Of a DNA stretch of 8,382 bases, positions 6,026 to 8,382 are shown piece by piece (positions within the stretch are counted from its first letter, which is position 1; every line of letters starts with the position of its first letter). The stretch lies in NCBI GenBank assembly GCA_039026975.1, contig JBCCLI010000291.1, forward strand, positions 1 to 8,382, given 5' to 3'. A program made the translations under genes and the position numbers. The notes beneath the pieces were generated by a model. It ran no database searches. It saw only the letters and a program-made list of their open reading frames with translations, and was not told the origin of the DNA. Source of the stretch: JBCBKZ01 sp039026975 (GTDB lineage Bacteria > Bacteroidota > Bacteroidia > J057).

Positions 6026-7546
6026 TTAGCTCACTGAGGCTAAATCCGTCTGGGTTGAAGAAAGTGTATTGTGTGAATTGGAAGGCAATACAAGTCCATC
6101 AAGCTTCAACTTCCGTAAGCTTTCCATAGCGTCCTTGAATGTAAAAGGTCTCTTGGCATGTCTGGTACCAGAAGCCGAGGCTTGTATGATTCCCTCCTCC
6201 CTGAGTGCCTGAATTTTTCCTTTGGCATATAGAAATAGGGATTCAAGCCGGGCTTCAGTAGAGGTATCGTCAAGCGTATCTTTTTCTAGTGGGAAAGGGA
6301 GTAGAAAGGGAAGGCAGCCAAAAAGGACTGATTGTCCCATTTTCCAATCTCCACAGAGGACAAGCCCATGCTTAGCTTGTACAATTCCTTCAAACACTTG
6401 CTTATAGTCTCCACCTACTAAAAGGTGCTGTACATACTGTTTCTTCCCCGCAGAAGGTCTTGACTCAGCCAGTAGCACTTTTTCTAGTAATCCCTCCTCC
6501 TGGTATGTTTTTAGCAATTGCTCATAGAGGTAGTCTTTCTCACGATTATGTATCCCGAAGAGTAGCTTTGCTGTTCCTACCTCATATCCTTTCTGCTTCC
6601 ACGCTAGTCTTTCTTCCAGCACGGCATTTATCCCTGAAATACCACTTCCTGCTGCTATCATCAGTAGAGGCATCCGAAGTCTGTCCAGGAATAAAGCGTC
6701 AGGCTGGGGTGAGCTGTAAGGAGAGAAAGCACGGTTTTTCTCTGGCGCCCCGTACTTCCGCCTTTGGACAAATACAGTAGCTGTAGATGAATGAGGGTTA
6801 GCTAATAAGTCTGACAAGTATGCGTTGCAAACTCCTCTATACGTTCCTCCTCGACCAAAGCCTTCTTTAGGCGTAGTGTATGACACATCTGAAGCAAGGA
6901 GAATATTAATACGCTGGGGATTCCCTTTCTTATCTCTTTTAATAGAGGCAATGGTGTAGACTCTCCTACCTACAGCACCTTGCAAGGTGCAGAGTTCCTG
7001 AAGTGTTAGCAGTCCCGGAAACATAGCCAGCACATCTGTAACATGTGTATGCTTAAGATGCTTTCTGCAAGCATCAGGATGATGTAGGTGAAGGGCTAGC
7101 AGCTCTCTTAGCTTTTGGTACCCCTCAGCCCATTTAGGTGGTATTCCTGATAAGTCATTCAGCTTAGCTTCTAACGCTTGTAATAATGGAAGCTTAACAG
7201 GATTCAAGGAAACGTATTTAATAGCCTCCTCAGGATCATAAAAATTTCCCTCGTCTGACTCAAATCGTCCTTTCAGAAATACAGGTACACCTTCCTCTAT
7301 CATTAAAGAAAGGATGAGTTTTTGTATGTTTTCTTGGCAGTTTTCTGGCATGACGCAAAGAACGTCCCCAGCAAATGGCATGGCAGGTAATCCAGCAGGA
7401 GAAAAGTGAACGTGGCTTACATCAAAGCCTACTTCACATACGGTCTTGTCTTCCCGCTGTATCTTGGAATGTAGCAAAACAGGAGCATGGATAGGTTTTT
7501 GGCCTGCTTCTCTCCTTCCTTCTTCCAAGTGTATTGGAATCATCAT
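6026..7546 (-). CDS. CysJ/P450-reductase-like FAD/NADPH flavoprotein reductase without FMN domain
   Basis: This 506-residue soluble protein belongs to the ferredoxin-NADP reductase superfamily in its sulfite-reductase-flavoprotein/P450-reductase form. Visible motifs are RVYTIAS (195-201, the FAD-binding RxYS/T site), GGTYRGVCNAYL (233-244, the flavin-diphosphate loop, with Cys where Ser is usual), AAGSGISGINAVLEER (298-313, the NADPH pyrophosphate loop, usually GPGTGIAPFRAFLQER), FGIHNREKDYLY (330-341) and CGD (398-400). The region between, about 115-180, corresponds to the helical connecting domain. The N-terminal flavodoxin domain of CysJ and P450 reductase is missing, so electrons would pass from NADPH through FAD to a separate acceptor. 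The C-terminus runs about 100 residues past CGD without the usual terminal aromatic next to flavin. It is divergent from a siderophore synthetase across 81 bases, so a role in ferric-siderophore reduction or siderophore hydroxylation is plausible but inferred. Assimilatory sulfite reduction is the alternative. The start may be either of two adjacent ATGs (7546 or 7543). Confidence 0.85.
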   Translation of the reverse strand: MMIPIHLEEGRREAGQKPIHAPVLLHSKIQREDKTVCEVGFDVSHVHFSPAGLPAMPFAGDVLCVMPENCQENIQKLILSLMIEEGVPVFLKGRFESDEGNFYDPEEAIKYVSLNPVKLPLLQALEAKLNDLSGIPPKWAEGYQKLRELLALHLHHPDACRKHLKHTHVTDVLAMFPGLLTLQELCTLQGAVGRRVYTIASIKRDKKGNPQRINILLASDVSYTTPKEGFGRGGTYRGVCNAYLSDLLANPHSSTATVFVQRRKYGAPEKNRAFSPYSSPQPDALFLDRLRMPLLMIAAGSGISGINAVLEERLAWKQKGYEVGTAKLLFGIHNREKDYLYEQLLKTYQEEGLLEKVLLAESRPSAGKKQYVQHLLVGGDYKQVFEGIVQAKHGLVLCGDWKMGQSVLFGCLPFLLPFPLEKDTLDDTSTEARLESLFLYAKGKIQALREEGIIQASASGTRHAKRPFTFKDAMESLRKLKLDGLVLPSNSHNTLSSTQTDLASVS

Positions 7547-7582
7547 ATCTATCCAATTAGATGTAACTTACTAATGAGTACA

Positions 7583-7601
7583 ATTTAGAATAATTCTAAA
7601 T
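7583..7601. promoter_or_regulatory. 19-bp perfect palindrome, probable metal-responsive operator
   Basis: ATTTAGAATAATTCTAAAT is a perfect 9-1-9 inverted repeat around the A at 7592. It lies in the short region between two divergent genes, 36 bases from the reductase start and 26 bases from the putative synthetase start, where one regulator could control both. The form (AT-rich, 9-1-9, TTTAGAA half-sites) resembles Fur-superfamily operators and looks like the iron control element bound by Irr in alphaproteobacteria. It also resembles DtxR/MntR boxes, which have TTAG half-sites. The palindrome is seen directly; the regulator is inferred from the siderophore gene beside it. Confidence 0.65.
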
Positions 7602-7619
7602 AAATTAAAAAAGCTTTGG

Positions 7620-7627
7620 TAGATTTG
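7620..7627 (+). promoter_or_regulatory. Possible Bacteroidota -7 promoter box
   Basis: TAGATTTG matches the Bacteroidota -7 consensus TAnnTTTG exactly. No TTG-type -33 element is found at the expected distance; that position falls on the edge of the palindrome at 7583-7601, so a bound repressor would block the promoter. If used, transcription would begin near 7633, after the TTG at 7628, and the gene would then start at the TTG at 7661. Eight-base matches occur by chance, so this is tentative. Confidence 0.3.
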
Positions 7628-8382
7628 TTGAAAATAGTTCATTTTCTTACCCATATTACTTTGAATATTTCGCCCTCTACCCAACCTTTTACGCTCAAAA
7701 AGGCAAATTCATTCGCTGATATTACTTTTTCCAATACGCTCTTACGACTTATCTATCACGCATTTAAAGAAGGGATTTGGCCTCCAAATACCCTGTTCTT
7801 CCAAATAACTGATGAAAAAGAGGGTATATATTTACTTCGAACTGAGTATGATGTCCTGGAAGTAATATATCTTAACTGCCTATTCCAAAATTATTCATTT
7901 TCATACACTTTTAACATCAAGGAAAAGTATATATCTATTTCAGACATAGACAGCTTTTTCCAACAGCTAGTTATTCCCTACCTACCTTCTCAAGACAGGC
8001 GCACTCTCGCTGCCTTCATTCAGAAGGTAAAAGACAGCATGAAGACAGAGGAGAAAATGCTTCATAATAGAATACTTTTTGGGAACACATTTAATCATGC
8101 TACTCATATTAATCTGTGGCATTGGATTACTACCCATCAGGAAAAGGTAGAAGATAGCTTTATCCTTATGCAATTCTCCTCTCTATTGGGAAATCCTACC
8201 CATCCCTTAACTAAATTGAGAAACGGATTTACTGAGGAAGAACTAATGGCCTTTTCGCCTGAGTACGGAGAAATAATTGACGTACCTGTTTTAGCCGTTT
8301 CTACCAGCCTCTGCACCGTATCTATGCAACATACAACGCTAGCAGTGAGAGAATGGTTCTCCCAGGCTTACCCACAGGTATA
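7628..8382 (+). CDS. IucA/IucC-family NIS siderophore synthetase (N-terminal part, cut by window edge)
   Basis: An open frame runs from 7604 to the window end with no stop. Counting from TTG at 7628, 251 codons are present. The product carries the hallmark of NRPS-independent siderophore synthetases: GNPTHPLTKLRNGF (188-201, family form GHPxHPxxKxRxGF), then EEELMAFSPEYGE, like the family YSPEF block, and a following strand IIDVPVLAVS. An early helix, SNTLLRLIYHAFKEG, matches the family N-terminus. These enzymes adenylate a carboxylate such as citrate and condense it with an amine or alcohol in the cytoplasm. Most are about 580-620 residues, so over half is missing here. Asn replaces the commoner His at 189. 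There is no in-frame ATG before 8039, which lies inside the conserved part, so the start is non-ATG: TTG at 7628 or at 7661. It is divergent from a flavin reductase, with a palindromic operator upstream, and is probably the first gene of a siderophore operon continuing rightward. Confidence 0.85.
   Translation, partial: MKIVHFLTHITLNISPSTQPFTLKKANSFADITFSNTLLRLIYHAFKEGIWPPNTLFFQITDEKEGIYLLRTEYDVLEVIYLNCLFQNYSFSYTFNIKEKYISISDIDSFFQQLVIPYLPSQDRRTLAAFIQKVKDSMKTEEKMLHNRILFGNTFNHATHINLWHWITTHQEKVEDSFILMQFSSLLGNPTHPLTKLRNGFTEEELMAFSPEYGEIIDVPVLAVSTSLCTVSMQHTTLAVREWFSQAYPQV

Noticed and set aside
5846..6037. Plus-strand reading frame of 63 codons
   Set aside because: It runs through the bidirectional terminator hairpin and into the end of the reductase gene, and its proline/serine-rich translation resembles no protein.
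6024..6045. Hairpin ATTTAGC / GCTAAAT at the reductase stop codon
   Set aside because: No T-tract follows on either strand and the neighbouring hairpin at 5965-5992 is a much better terminator.
6222..6780. Plus-strand frames (6222-6407, 6460-6780)
   Set aside because: They are antisense to the reductase, whose FAD and NADPH motifs lie on the minus strand in this region.
7982..8173. Minus-strand frame of 63 codons
   Set aside because: It is antisense to the siderophore synthetase frame that carries the IucA/IucC motif.
1..8382. tRNA, rRNA, CRISPR array or insertion sequence
   Set aside because: No TTCGA-type tRNA arm, direct-repeat array, transposase motif or terminal inverted repeats were found on reading both strands by eye.

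Overview
The window looks like a chromosomal stretch from a member of the Bacteroidota, probably Cytophagales-like, with moderate to low GC. The evidence is a two-component-regulator-propeller histidine kinase of the type abundant in that phylum, an EAD11-like small-protein pair, a DnaQ-exonuclease/GIY-YIG fusion, and start regions without clear Shine-Dalgarno sequences. The assignment is an inference from gene families; no rRNA or other marker gene is present.

Layout: (1) The last 18 codons of an upstream plus-strand gene (1-57), followed by a clean intrinsic terminator (89-118). (2) A tandem pair of small helical proteins resembling effector-associated domain 11 (EAD11) from bacterial conflict systems. 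The first (204-533) is intact. The second starts inside the stop codon of the first and is broken by a one-base frameshift (533-807). No effector gene is visible beside them. (3) A nuclease (981-2363) joining an epsilon-type 3'-5' exonuclease to a UvrC/Cho-like GIY-YIG domain and a UvrC-like cysteine cluster. (4) A 368-base non-coding stretch (2364-2731) with several possible hairpins and an RNA-like element ending in a U-tract. (5) A 1008-residue membrane sensor kinase with 14 propeller repeats, a Y_Y_Y domain and a LytS-type kinase core (2732-5758). No response regulator gene lies next to it. (6) A strong hairpin (5957-6000) that can terminate from both sides between convergent genes. (7) A minus-strand CysJ/P450-reductase-like FAD/NADPH reductase lacking an FMN domain (6026-7546). 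(8) Divergent from it, the N-terminal half of an IucA/IucC-type siderophore synthetase (7628 to the window edge) with no ATG near its start. A perfect 9-1-9 palindrome lies between these two genes.

The right end reads as the border of an iron-acquisition locus: a siderophore synthetase and a flavin reductase share a short divergent intergenic region with a Fur-superfamily-like operator. The left end carries the remains of, or accessory parts for, a conflict system. The nuclease and sensor kinase are standalone genes. The most notable items are the broken EAD11 pair, the exonuclease/GIY-YIG/Cys-cluster nuclease, the divergent palindrome, and the possible switching RNA upstream of the kinase.
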